This document shows, in pieces, positions 49,126 through 60,869 of a DNA stretch of 64,000 nucleotides. Below the pieces are notes generated by a model that was not told where the DNA came from, did no database searches, and worked only from the letters and a program-made list of their open reading frames with translations. Numbering within the stretch: the first letter of the stretch is position 1; each line of letters starts with the position of its first letter. The stretch spans positions 11,299,398-11,363,397 of the forward strand of contig OX459105.1 of assembly GCA_949775045.1 (NCBI GenBank), in the 5' to 3' direction. The stretch is from Metridium senile (Eukaryota > Cnidaria > Anthozoa > Actiniaria > Metridiidae). A program made the translations under genes and the position numbers.

Positions 49126-49584
49126 TATTATACAATCAAAAAGTTTTTGTTCTTTTATAAAGCAAAATATTGTTTTACTTGAGGGCTAGATAGACGAGTA
49201 AAAATATCGCTGGATATTTTTACTTGATCCAGTCCTACTCCTGCGATATTTTTACTTGTCTATGACTAATTGGATAATAAGTCTATATATATAGTAGCTT
49301 TATTAGCAACTTGTAGGAATTACAGAATAAGTTAATTGATTAAGTATCTCAGTCGTGACCGGTATGGTATCCGGACAGTGACTTGAAATAACAATTTGTT
49401 CCAAAAAAATTGTCAATTTGTCATTATATTAATCTCCACTTACTTTTATCATTTATTGTCAACCGTCATCACAACCAGTATTATCACCATTAACACTGTT
49501 CTCATTTAATACTAACATCATCATCCCAATCACTATCATTTTTATTATCATAACCTTACACCATTATATATATATCAACCATTA

Positions 49585-50395
49585 TATTAATGTCCACTTA
49601 CTTTTATCAGTGTCATTGTTATCACAACCAGTATTATCAACATTAGTACTAGTATCATTCTTATTATCATCATCTCCATCATGATACTAGTACTAATCTT
49701 GATAATACCGGTTGTGATAACAATAACACTGATGGAAGTAAGTGGAGATTAATACAATGATTAATAATGACAATACTGATTATATGAGTGATGATGATGC
49801 AAGTAACAGTGGAGATGAATAAATATAATAATAGATAAATAATGAACATTAGTGACATAGAAAATGATATTTAAATAAAAGATAATATAATGATATGGTT
49901 AATGTGGAGGATAATGCTGGTAATAATAATAATGATGAATATAAATGATAATGAATATCATGGTGTAGGGTACTGGTAGTGATAATATTTAGATATGATA
50001 GTGAATTATCACTACTACTTATCATTTATATTCATCATTATTATTATCACCAGCATTATCCTCCACATTACCCATATCATTATATTATCTATTATTTATA
50101 TATCATTTTCTATAGACCGAATCGAAATATGGCGACCAATTTTAATAACTATTGTTCTTGACTGGCTAGCCTTGTGTTCACGTTGAAACACAATGGAGTT
50201 TTCACATGTGTGCGAGGCTAGCCAGTCAAAAACAATAGTTATTAAAATTGGTCGCCATATTTCGATTTGGTGTATATCACTTATTTTCATAATTTATCTA
50301 GTATTATATTATTTATCTACACTGTTACTTGCATCATCATCACTCATATCATCATTATTGTCGTTATAATGCATATTACTATTATCATTATTACA
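49585..50395. repeat. Giant AT-rich palindrome complex
   Basis: Two nested palindromes. 49589-49670 is mirrored by 49685-49760 (TTGTTATCACAACCAGTATT and AATACCGGTTGTGATAACAA). 49770-49980 is mirrored by 49990-50113 plus 50276-50370. The right arm is split by a MITE at 50114-50272. A third partial copy of the first arm lies at 49430-49510. Confidence 0.85.
50114..50272. mobile_element. Palindromic MITE, family A copy 3, best preserved
   Basis: GACCGAATCGAAATATGGCG at left; CGCCATATTTCGATTTGGTG at right; arms of about 50 bp. Flanked by TAT (50111-50113 and 50273-50275). The intact left arm of the host palindrome shows the empty site, which supports these ends. Confidence 0.92.
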
Positions 50396-50399
50396 CTTT

Positions 50400-51300
50400 A
50401 TCATCATCATCACACTCCATTTTAATATATGGCTCAATGATAAAATATTTGCGCTTGGTCAATACTGTCAATAACTCTGTCTGATATTTCCACCTACAGA
50501 CCTCACACTCAGTTAATAACTTCTTAATATTATTTATTGCCAGTCTATATACAATGTATCATTATCTATGTCATATATTTAAAATATAAATAAATGTAAA
50601 AAGTTTATTTAGTCAAATTTGAGGTCTGTCAAAAGTCATTTATAATTATGCAAAGTACAAAGATAATCAGTGTGTAAGATTATTGGCTTAAGGACCATCA
50701 GGTTTGACCAAATAATTATTTCAATATTTATATAGAGAGAGATAGAGAATTTGCATCATGTCATCATATACTGTCAAGATCAGAATGCTTTGTTCACTTT
50801 CTACTGTGAAATAATATTTCACATGGGAATTAAAAGTTTGGATAATAATTGAAAGTTGTAAAACATTCTGATAGTTGTAGTTACATGATGCCATCATGGC
50901 CTATTGCATTAGTGGTTTTCACTTGCCCATGAAAGAATGTTCAGTGTTTTAGTAGTTGGCTCTGAACATGATATTTTCTTTTAATTTTGATCAACCAATA
51001 CAAACTAAAAAGTCATGTTTCTTTCAAAGGCAAATGTAAAATTACTATTTATTGAACTTCATAAAATAATGACTTGGATGTTCAAAAGAGCTGCATTATT
51101 TGAAAATGTAATATATTTATATTGTATGGTGAATATGCCAACATTTGTAAGTTAAAGTTGTATTATTTAATAAATTGTATTTTGAATCTTGATGTCTTCT
51201 GAAGAATTTTGTATGAGATATTAGATCAGGGTGGTTATTGCATATTACTTAGGATGAATCATGAAAGCAAAAGATTAAAAATACTTTTTGCCTGAACTTT
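50400..51300. other. No gene seen
   Basis: AT-rich interior of the 7.6-kb candidate element. No frame or family recognised. Confidence 0.4.
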
Positions 51301-51344
51301 TAATAATCCATTTATAAGGAATTTTAAGTAAGATTTAAGGTCCC

Positions 51345-51605
51345 TAAAAGTGCCCAAACCAATGATTTAAGGAACTTTAAGTGCGATTTAAGCTCACCTA
51401 AAAAAGCTCAAACCAATGATTTAAGGAACTTTAAGTGCGATTTAAGCTCCCCTTAAAATACTCAAACCAATGATTTAAGGAACTTTAAGTGCGATTTAAG
51501 CTCCCCTAGAAATGCTCAAACCAATGATTTAAGGAACTTTAAGTGCGATTTAAGCTCCCCTAGAAATGCTCAAACCAATGATTTAAGGAACTTTAAGTGA
51601 CATTT
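51345..51605 (+). repeat. 54-bp tandem repeat, about five units
   Basis: Unit: AACCAATGATTTAAGG, AACTTTAAGTGCGATTTAAG, CTCCCCTAGAAATGCTCA. The last units are almost identical, suggesting recent expansion. Part of the right subterminal array. Confidence 0.93.
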
Positions 51606-52239
51606 ACATCAGTTTAAAGTACCATTTAAGCAACTTTAAGCAACAACTTTAAGTCAGCTTAAAGGGCGTGTCTCTTTAAGCAGCTTTAAATCGCAGCTTA
51701 AAGCTGACTTAAAGTTGAACTTTACGAAACTTAAAGTTCACGTAAAGGAGTTTAAAGCAATACTTTAAGATAGCTTTAAGCTACCTTTAAGCTCGCTTAA
51801 ATGTAATTTTTCATGCTGTGTATGACGCAAATGTTTTAATTTAATCAAACATTATCTTTTTTTCCTGTTACTATCTTGTATGATAAATTTTTATGAGTTA
51901 AACTGAAATGGTTTTTATCAAGCAATATAAACAGTAAATTTCATTAAAGTTCCCACCTTAAGCAGAGATTCTAAACACACTACAAGTGTCACGTGACTCT
52001 ACGGGGTTTTTTTTTTCATCAGCAGTTTAAATTTCAATTTGTAGCAGTATAATGAGTAACAGTGAACATGGAATGGTATATAAGATCCAATCTATGACAA
52101 AAGTGTTCGCTTGACTGTGATAAAATCATTTTAGCACGTACTGCTAAAATTCTGCTATTCCACCCATTCCCCTTGGCAATGTTGAGGAGGGAGTCATTGT
52201 TTGGAAAAAAGGAAAAGAACTATTATTTAGCGTCGGTAG

Positions 52240-52625
52240 TTCCTTCAGCTATAAGCATTAAACTGTAAGCTGGTCTCCCAGGAAGCCGACGGTGCGCTCT
52301 TTTCCCCCCTTTCTCCATCAAAGCTCCGTTTTACGGGTATATTTAAAGCTACTCAAAGCTACACTGGTCCCTTAAACGTTTGGTGCTTATGTGGTTGACC
52401 TATCAATGTGCTATCTATCATTACACACCAACATTGATGTGGGGGGAAGGGAGTAAATTGTTATACTTGAAATAAAAAATAAAATAAAGTAAAGAATAGT
52501 AGTTTACGTCGGAAGCCCCTTCAGCCGAAGCTGATCTTCCAGAGAGCTGACGGTGCGCTCATTTTACTTCCCTCTCTCCATCAGTGCTCCGTTTGACGGA
52601 TATTTCAAGTACTTTGGACAATATA
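52240..52625 (+). repeat. Direct duplication, about 120 bp
   Basis: GACGGTGCGCTC followed by CTCTCCATCA--GCTCCGTTT and a GACGG/TACGGG-TAT word, present at 52287-52350 and 52549-52608. Upstream (T/A)CGTCGGTAG-TTCCTTCAGC-like words also repeat. Confidence 0.75.
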
Positions 52626-52827
52626 TACATTTACAAGAAAAACTCACTAAAATGGTCATAATGACGTCATCATATTATTGACACAAAAATAAAATAATCG
52701 ATTTTGAGATAACGAGGTTTTATTACACCATGCGGACCTTTTATGATATTCTTTTGATGGTACAATATAAGAAAAATGTTAAGAGGATTCCATATTGCGA
52801 ACACTGATTAAGGCTATTCAAACCATA

Positions 52828-53182
52828 ATCAATCGATATCTAAATGAATTACGCAAACCGCACCCTATTCCCTTTTAGTAACAGTCAATTTTGATACGTT
52901 TTGATTAAATTTACTCTTAGATGTGATGTCAATTCGTATCATTCTTAACGTATCAACTTGGTAATCCTGCTTAGGGGACGTCTATTGTAATCCTCAATCA
53001 ATCGATATTCAACGCAATCAATCGATATCTAAATGAATTACGTAAACTGCACTCTATTCCCTCTTAGTATCAGTCAATTGTAATACGTTTTGATTAATTT
53101 TACCGAGTCTTAGATGTGATGTCAATTCGTATCATTCTTAACGTATCAACTTGATAATCCTACTTAGGGGACGTCTATTCTG
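52828..53182 (+). repeat. Tandem duplication, about 165 bp x 2
   Basis: AATCGATATCTAAATGAATT, AGATGTGATGTCAATTCGTA and TTAGGGGACGTCTATT recur in order, about 187 bp apart. Confidence 0.93.
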
Positions 53183-53189
53183 ATAATCC

Positions 53190-55340
53190 ACGACCCTTTC
53201 AGCCAACCAGATTATCAAATTTGACAAGGTACATGGGTAATTTGGAAACCCAGCTTAACACGTGGGTTTAAAAAGCTATTTTGAAACACTCATGCTTCGT
53301 ACCGTGTTCCAGCGGCGATCCCAAACACGAGTGTTTGGCAATCCCGATGAAACACTCGTACCCATGTACATTGTTGGATAAAGTTTGTTTTTGGCAACTC
53401 AAGGATACCACGTATCAAGAAACAACAAAAACGTTTTTGTCAATTACAGTGCGACTATATATACTGAAACCGGGGCCACCAAAACATAATATCACGATCG
53501 AGAATATAAACAATAGAGTCTCTTTTTTGCTTAAAATGTTAATAATTTGTATTATATGTGAACGGAATAGATAAAGATTGAATAAGAAACATCTTAGCCT
53601 GTGAGAACCCTCTACAATGTTTGATCTTAAAAATTATTTATTTTGAAATTTGTTTGGGTTGCCCAGGTTTCAGTAGTCGCACTGTACATGTGAGCGGTGA
53701 CTAATTGACATATCTACAAGACTCAGATCGACAAGCAAGTAAGGCAATTACAAATGACACTGATTTTGAATTTGCGCGCCAAAACTTTGTATCGGCACCA
53801 ACTACGGAGCCAATTAATCCTTCGAAAAGCAGGACTGAAGAGGAGTCTTAGGGCGCTTGCCATTCAACCAAAAAAATGGGAAATTCCGGGTGAAATCAAA
53901 TGGAACGCGACAGTTCCCGGCAAACATTTTCGGAAGTAATTTATGACAACCTTTTTTCTAATGAAAAGCGCCTTTAGTCATTCACGTACCCAGGTAGAAA
54001 TGAATGATCTCTGAGTACGAAAATGGAGTCTTGGTTTTTTTTATTGGGCTCGGGCTTCCTGTGCTACTTGGAGACAATTTTATAACTTGCATGGCATGGG
54101 CGTCTTTATGCTGCCAATCTATTAAATGTACGTTTGATATAATCTTATTCCCTGTAATCATTATCCCGACTTAACTATATATATACAATTTTTAATAAGC
54201 ACAGTTATTATCATCGGATCCATCCAAACCTGATATCATTTAATGAAACTGAATTTGATAAATTGGAACAAATTTGTCGGTGATCGCAATTCTGAAAATC
54301 TTCAGATATCCTTTAATAATGTAGTTAAGGAATCTAATGAATCTTGAATGAGATAATTACATTAATCTTGTCTGGTTTTCGAATATCACAAATTTAGAGA
54401 AGATGCTGTGGTCAAGCTTAGTATGGCCGACTTTGATAATGAAAATAGTACAGGTTGATTGAGATAGATCAGTTTGAGTTCTTTATTGGTCGGCTTTACC
54501 CTTGCTTGTACATTAATAAAAAGGGACAGGCAAAACCTGTGGCACTTTAATTGTTTCCTGATTGGAGTATCCCTTGCCTTACCTTGGGCTCTACTAAATA
54601 TCCAAAATATGACATCACAATTGCATTACACAGTGCATTTCTCTCGCCAAGACTCGGACCTTGTTCATAGGGTAACACAAAAACTTGCAATTCGGAGGAC
54701 TAGGGACTAATTTAATATAATTCTGCTTATACCACGTGACGAAATATCGCGGGCGCACGAAGCCATCACGGCTGGGGACTGTGCCTACATAACGCGTTAC
54801 TGCACGCCAATTTTGTTGTGGAACCTTGTTTTCCATTGATAAAAATTTGCAAAAAGGTTTTATTAATCTTGAATACAACGCTAAATGTCAGTAATAGGTG
54901 AGAAGGAAAAAATACGCTACGAAAAACAGGGAGGATCTAGCTAATATTGTTTCCTGTTCAGTGAAGCGAATTCGGGAAAGGTCTTTTGATCAATTTTTCC
55001 CGGTTAAGCTTGATTTATCCCACAGCGCCAGAAAGCTGCACTTCTAAGTAACCAGCAATCGAAAAACACTTTTAGACTGATTTAGAATTCATGTATGATA
55101 TACTTAATCTTGTCTGTAGACAACACATATAAAGGACTGTAGATTCCACTGATCCCGACATCGATCTGCGTCGGATCCGCGTAGTTTCGAATTCTAGCCC
55201 TAGGGGCCATAAAGGTATTACGACTGGCTAAAGTGCATGTCATTTGAAAAATTATTAGAAATCTGTGTTGGTAACAGAAGGCATCGTCAGTTAGGAATTG
55301 ATTATCATTCAAGTCACTCGTATTTCAACAAAATGGCTTC
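53190..55340. other. No gene supported
   Basis: Contains small inverted words (AACACTCGT/ACGAGTGTT near 53282-53360) and a 61-codon ATG frame at 53754-53939, basic and ending GKHFRK. The basic frame has no domain or splice support, and its end resembles decayed transposon sequence. Confidence 0.4.
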
Positions 55341-55359
55341 CTATAGGGGCTGTTTATAT

Positions 55360-55933
55360 TGTAACGCTAACAAAGAAAACAGACCATATAACGCCAGCAC
55401 TTTGTAGACTACATTGGCTACCAGTGAAAGAACGAAATATGTATAAGATAATGTTAATAACGTTTAAGTCTCTATCCGGACTGGCACCACAATATATAAA
55501 TGAGCTTTTACAAGTATACAAACCAACACGCCATTTAAGATCTTCATCGGAAAATAAATTAGTTGTACCGAAATATAAATTAGAAACATATGGCAAACGT
55601 TCTTTCTCTAGTTGTGCACCAATGCTGTGGAATACCTTATCACAAAATATACGCCAGTGCACATCTGTCAATGATTTTAAATCAAAACTTAAAACCTATT
55701 TTTTTTAAACTGTTTTTAAGGACTTAATTTAATTTAATTTAATTAGGATATGTATATATATATATGATATTATATTTTAAACGTTTTTTTAGCTTAGTTT
55801 TGAAATTAGTATTTCAGGAATTTTCATCATTTCATGTATTTTTGTAAATATTTAACTATAAAGATTGTAAAGTGCCTCTGGGCATTTATGGAAGAGGCGC
55901 TATATAAAAATTAAATTATTATTATCATTATTA
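55360..55933 (+). mobile_element. CR1/L2-like LINE, 5'-truncated, inside the MITE
   Basis: An open frame to a TAA at about 55706 reads HITPALCRLHWLPVKER, then GLAPQYINELL, TYGKRSFSSCAPMLWNTL and FKSKLKTYFF. This is the reverse-transcriptase C-terminal region of CR1/L2-like LINEs. A 3' UTR with GTAAAGTGCCTCTGGGCATT and an ATTATTATC tail follows. TTATAT at 55354-55359 and 55934-55939 is the likely target duplication. Only about 110 codons remain. Confidence 0.88.
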
Positions 55934-55975
55934 TTATATGAAGGCGAGTTGTCCCTACTAGCCGGGATAACTCTA

Positions 55976-56142
55976 TTGTGGGCCACGCCTCGTTGGGACC
56001 ACGAGTCCGTTAGCGTGTTCCCTCACCGTTTGCAATTGTAGCCCCCCCCCCCCCCCCCTATTTTGTATTCAATGTTTGTACACAGTTTGTATTTGCTCTC
56101 GGTGAAATCATCTAAATAAATAATAAATAAATAAATTGTTTT
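55976..56142 (+). mobile_element. Second retroelement fragment in the same MITE
   Basis: Extra sequence TGGGCCACGCCTCGTTGGG through a 17-base C run to an AAATAAATAATAAATAAATA tail, absent from the 6.9-kb MITE. ATTG flanks both sides. Looks like a short non-LTR or SINE 3' end. Confidence 0.65.
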
Positions 56143-56221
56143 ATATTCCCCTGGGGATTATAAAACAATAGAGTTATCCCGGCTAGTAGGGATAACTCGC
56201 CTTCATGTAAACAGCCCCTTT

Positions 56222-57720
56222 ATTATTTTCTACGAGAATTCCGTAAAAATGTTGGCTAGAATCAATGAGAATATGTTCAAGACAACTGAAGTAAAGTATA
56301 TATTGACGGAAATTGGGACTTTAAATGGTGACTTATGTACACGTACCGTTATTCTACTATAGTGAAGAAAACATGTATCATCCATGTACAATGGAAATAT
56401 ATAGAGGCTTCTATAATTAGGATTTTTAAAATTATTACTCCAATAGTCTTTTGACTTTTTAATTTATCAGGCATGCACTGCATTTCTTTTTTACAGCATT
56501 TTTTTCTTACTCAGATTTTCAGTATTGACTCGTGAAATCAGTGTATTGCGTCACACTCGGACTTTTTCTGACGCAGGCTAGAGAACAGTAGAACAACTGG
56601 CCAAGGAAAGAAAAAAAGTATCTCGTGATCTTCTTCATTGTTTAACGCGGTCATGACCAAACAAATATTTGTTTTCATCTTCGTGCAAGATGAAAAAATT
56701 CGTGCACATACTTAGAGTGGGAAAAAGATATCGTGCAAAAAAAAATTGCCCAACCCACCCCCCCCCCCCCCCCCCCCCCCTCCCCTCAAAAAAATTATGG
56801 TCCGTCCCTAAAATCTCAGTATTGTTTGAAATTAAACAAATTCAAGAAAATGAAGTGTTGGAGAGGAATGTGACGTTTGGCAATAGAACTGAAATGGAGC
56901 AGCTGACCCCACGATAGTGTTGGCCGAGGCTAAAGGCGATGTTACACTATGCAATTTTCTCAGCAACTTGTATACACGAGGCATTGCAAGTTGCTGAGTT
57001 CCGTTGCTAAAAGTATAACTGAATTCTACATTGTGTGATGTTGTTTGCAACCAAAAATATACGAGACAGACTATAGACGACTTTCATAAATGGCCGCCAC
57101 TAAAATTGATGTTTTAAGAAAAAGAAAGCTATCATAAGAAAGACATTCACCATAACAATAACTTGTGAAAGTTTGAGAAAAAAACGATTAAATTTGGAAG
57201 AAGCTATAAGAGTTTGAAAATTCAGAAAAATACCAAAACGAGGCATCAAAGGCCTTAGCAGAGAATTACATAGAAATCCATACATTTTTCATTAAGCATA
57301 ACTTCTTTGATATTTAGCCAGAGCACCAACACCTTCCAAACATGCCTATTTCAGGTGGTTCTTTCATATGACAGTTCTACATTATTAACATATCTGTTTA
57401 CCTAAAAAATCATTTTCCGGCACATATATTATTGGATTTATGAAAGTGGTCTATGATACACTGTGCAATTCTTCACGGCAACTCGTGTCACAACAACCTT
57501 GCGAGACAATTAAGTTGGGGAGAAAGTTGCACATTATGAAATGGAAAAAGAAAAAAAAAATGCGCGTCGCCTCAATGACGCTAAACAATCAGAGATCGTT
57601 TAGAGATTACGGCTACACCAACCAAAATAGGCGTTTGTATTATACACGCGATCTGTTAAAACTGTATTCAATCTAAATTAGGAAAGAATAATATTATGAT
57701 TTAGATTGTGATGCCTCCCA
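56222..57720. other. No gene seen
   Basis: Includes a C homopolymer with about 20 C at 56757-56780. A MITE-like pair, GTTACACTATGCAATTTTC and CACTGTGCAATTCTTC, lies at 56942-57475. Frames here lack support. Confidence 0.4.
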
Positions 57721-57729
57721 CTGATGCTA

Positions 57730-58690
57730 AAAGGAGCGAAAATAAGTTATAATGGACAGCACCCTTGGGTGCATTTTATAGATTTAGAAAAAATAACGCG
57801 CATTAAATATATAAGAAAAGCAATTAATTAATGCATCAGGATCGTGTACGATAATGCGGTAAATGTAAGATCTTAAGCCATACTGAGTAGTAGACTTGGA
57901 AAAAAAATCGCGCACAAAAATTAATAAATAAGATACGTAATGCATGAATGGAGTATTTTATAGATTTAGAAAAAAGAACGTGCATTAAAAATATAAGGTA
58001 TGTGATTAATGCGTCAGGATCGTCTACGATAATGCGGTAAAAGTAAGAGATCTTAAGCCATACTGAGTAATAGATTTAGAAAAAAATCGCGCGCATTAAT
58101 AATATAAGATATGTAATGCAAGGATGGAGTAGGACCAGCGACAGACCATACTGAGTGATAACATAGATATTTTTTTTTTAAATCCCACGCACGCATTAAT
58201 TAATAATATAAGATATGTAATGCATGCATAGACGGTTTACGATAATGTAAGCGTAGGATCTGTGAAAGATCTAAAGCCACTGAGTAATAGATATCGAAAA
58301 CAAACACGCACATTAATATTATAAGATATGTAATGCTTTGACCTTGCACGATAATGCTACTAAAATCAGGATCTATGAAAGACAATGAGTAATAGATCTA
58401 GAAAAAGTGAATAATATAAGTCAGACTGCATCATTCATGGATTGAGTACGATGATAATGCCATAAAAGTAGCATCTGTCAGTAAAAGATCTAAACAGCCG
58501 CATTGAGTAATAGATATAAAAAAAAACGCGCGCATTACTAATATAAGATATGCCAAGCTTAGACCTTGCACGATAATGCTAGAAAATCAGGATCTGTGAA
58601 AAACTCATGAGCATGAATATATATAACATAAGATACATAATTCATGCATGGATCGTGTACGATAACGCCATACAAAAGAAACAGCCACTG
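57730..58690 (+). repeat. Strongly diverged satellite, about seven units
   Basis: Recurrent words in fixed order: GAGTAATAGAT(T/A)TAGAAAAA, (C/G)CGCGCATTAAT, ATATAAGATATGTAATGCA, GATCGTGTACGATAATGC, AAAGATCT(A/T)AAGCCA. Unit length varies, about 110-150 bp. Confidence 0.8.
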
Positions 58691-59009
58691 CTTAGAGGGT
58701 GGCCAAGTGGTAACGCATGATTTAGGCTAAAAAAAGTGCGTGATTCGTGAAAATATAACGAATAATTTAGTTGGTATACGTTAATACTATGTTGAACGTG
58801 ACTTCAATTTGTACGTGATGCGTGAATATCGATTCGTGAAACGAGATGACGACCCCCCTTGGCCTCCCTCTGTGTAATTACTAAGTAAATAATATTAAAA
58901 ATACATGGCTGAAACTACGTTAGAACGATAACGACATAACGGAGCATGCAGATAACTTTAATCAGTTTTATTGTTGTCTACAATCGGAGTAGAAATGATA
59001 ACTTAGCTT

Positions 59010-59425
59010 TAATTCCTACCAACAGGTAATAAAGGGCAAACGAGCGAGTTCAAATGGGCCATTTTTGAGGTTTTGGGAGGGGAGGGAAATGTCCAGAAAT
59101 AAGGGGGGTGGGGGGACTTTACAGCGCAACGCGTAAAAGTATGGCCACTGATAATGTATTCGCATACTTCTGTCTCGCAATCGATCCAATCAGCGTTGTA
59201 GGATTGTGTTATCTTGTCTCGGATCAAAACTCTTATTGGATCGATGGCGAGACAGAAGTATGCGAATACATTATCAGTGACCATACTTTTACGCGTTGCG
59301 CTGTAATTCCTACCAACAGGTAATAAAGGGGAGAAGAGCGAATTCAAATGGGCCATTTTTGAGGTTTTGGGAGGGGAGGGAAATATCCGGGAATAAGGGG
59401 TGGGGGTGGGGGTGGGGGAGGAGAG
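59010..59425. repeat. Direct repeat split by a foldback element
   Basis: AATTCCTACCAACAGGTAAT through CATTTTTGAGGTTTTGGGAG occurs at 59010-59104 and 59306-59400. Between them a palindrome with about 70-bp arms (ACAGCGCAACGCGTAAAAGT and its inverse) spans 59119-59305. A GGGGTGGGGGTGGGGG tract follows. Confidence 0.9.
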
Positions 59426-59484
59426 TAATTCACCATATATTTGCGATACTTTTGTCTAGTTTTCTATTATCATGATGGTACTTC

Positions 59485-59667
59485 AAATAGACCAAATCGG
59501 CTAACGCGTTGCTATGTATGTTTCCACCCAATTCAAATCTTTTGGGAATACGATTCTTTGTCTTATGTGTTTTAATTGGAAAATGTTTGGAACAAACGTT
59601 TTTATTCCCAGAGGTTTTGAATTGTGTGGAAACGTACATAGCAACGCGTTAGCCGATTAGGTCTATC
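59485..59667. mobile_element. Palindromic MITE, family F
   Basis: AATAGACCAAATCGGCTAAC at left, GTTAGCCGATTAGGTCTAT at right. The arms run on through GCGTTGCTATGTATGTTTCC. A decayed fragment lies at 28388-28450. Confidence 0.92.
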
Positions 59668-59669
59668 CC

Positions 59670-60730
59670 ACCAAGTGCAATGTTTAATTGCGCATGTCTG
59701 CTCCGGGTTGCATTTGCCCTTTTTCAAGCCTGTTTATACAATTCAATATGCGTTTATTTAGTACCTGGTATATACATTTGTTAATTTGGATGAAAAATGT
59801 TCGCATGAATAAAGGTACATGCAACTATAATAATCATATTTGTTAGCCTAAGATAGGTAGCCGATCATAATCAATTGTTTTATATATCTAGATATTAGAA
59901 AAGGTAGAAGTTTACAGAGATTTTTACAGAAAAAATAAATTTAACAAAAAAAAAAAATGCGTAGGTAGGTAAATAAATAGCTACATTACATTTTGGGTTT
60001 CCTGTGGCAGTCATGCACTGCCTAAGACAGGTAGCCCAACCTAATGCACAGGTAACCCGACCAGAACCCTCCGCACTGTACGAAATCATATGTGATAATA
60101 ATTTCAAGATAAAAATGCTTATTGGCTTGAAAACAAAGCTGAAGGAAACGAATCATTATTCAAACTAAATACTCTGATAAAGCACTAAACTCATGACACT
60201 CTTCAAAACGTTTGGCAACCAGGGTGAGAGGTTTTCAAAAAAAAAAAGGCTAAAATGTACGCACAGATAAAAATAACTGATAAAGCCTTGTTGATTTCAA
60301 ACCCTGAAAGGTACGCCGATCACCCCTACCGCTTGGAAAAAGGGAGCACCCCCTCTCGATCCCCGGGATAAACTCCATCATGCACGAGCCATAAAAAAAA
60401 CTCACACACGGCCGATTTGTTCCAATATTACTAATGATATCATATCTAGCGTCCAAAGTAATTTATCCCTTATTGGTCGACAGTTCAAACTACATTTGTT
60501 TAAATAACTCATAAAGTGCTTAAGGCTCATTTTGTTTAACATTGAAAGTTTAATCTAACCGGCAACAAACAACGCTTAACTTGATTAAGAATATCATTGT
60601 TTCCTTGGGGACACTTTAAATCCACTATATATTAATCGTTAGCATTCTAAAATATACTATTCCAAGACAATTAACACGGATGAAGGTTTAGAAAGGTTCG
60701 AGCTACCTAACGTCAAACTACCAGATTCAC
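59670..60730. other. No gene seen
   Basis: AT-rich with one ACCTGTCTTAGGCAGTGCATG-like foldback word near 60005-60060. Nothing else recognised. Confidence 0.4.
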
Positions 60731-60733
60731 CAC

Positions 60734-60734
<1 letters not shown>

Positions 60735-60793
<59 letters not shown>

Positions 60794-60806
60794 CAAGCAA
60801 GCAAGC

Positions 60807-60868
<62 letters not shown>
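60735..60868 (+). repeat. GTAA tetranucleotide microsatellite
   Basis: About 33 units of AAGT with a central AAGC block (60793-60808). Leu-Thr-Tyr frames on the minus strand are artefacts. Confidence 0.97.

Positions 60869-60869
<1 letters not shown>

Larger units (their letters stand above)
44191..51820. mobile_element. Candidate large CMC-type DNA transposon (CACAG ends, TAT duplication)
   Basis: Left end CACAGCACGAAAA at 44191; right end is the inverse of CACAGCATGAAAAA, finishing at 51820. Both are flanked by TAT (44188-44190 and 51821-51823). Inside each end lies a dense array of CTTAAAG/CTTTAAG words: 44200-44590 on the left, including a 95-bp unit twice, and 51310-51805 on the right, including a 54-bp unit about five times. 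CACWR ends, a 3-bp duplication and subterminal repeats fit the CMC superfamily, CACTA/EnSpm side. No transposase frame remains. The interior is filled with other foldbacks, so it is non-autonomous or gutted. That the two ends belong to one insertion is inference from matching ends and flanks. Confidence 0.7.
55343..56221. mobile_element. Palindromic MITE, family C copy 2, twice interrupted
   Basis: Begins TATAGGGGCTGTTTATAT, resumes at about 55940 with GAAGGCGAGTTGTCCC, is interrupted again near 55976-56140, and ends TTCATGTAAACAGCCCCT. Comparison with the 6929-7062 copy defines both insertions. Confidence 0.88.

Noticed and set aside
53754..53939. Basic 61-residue ATG frame
   Set aside because: No domain, no splice support, and its 3' part resembles decayed transposon sequence.
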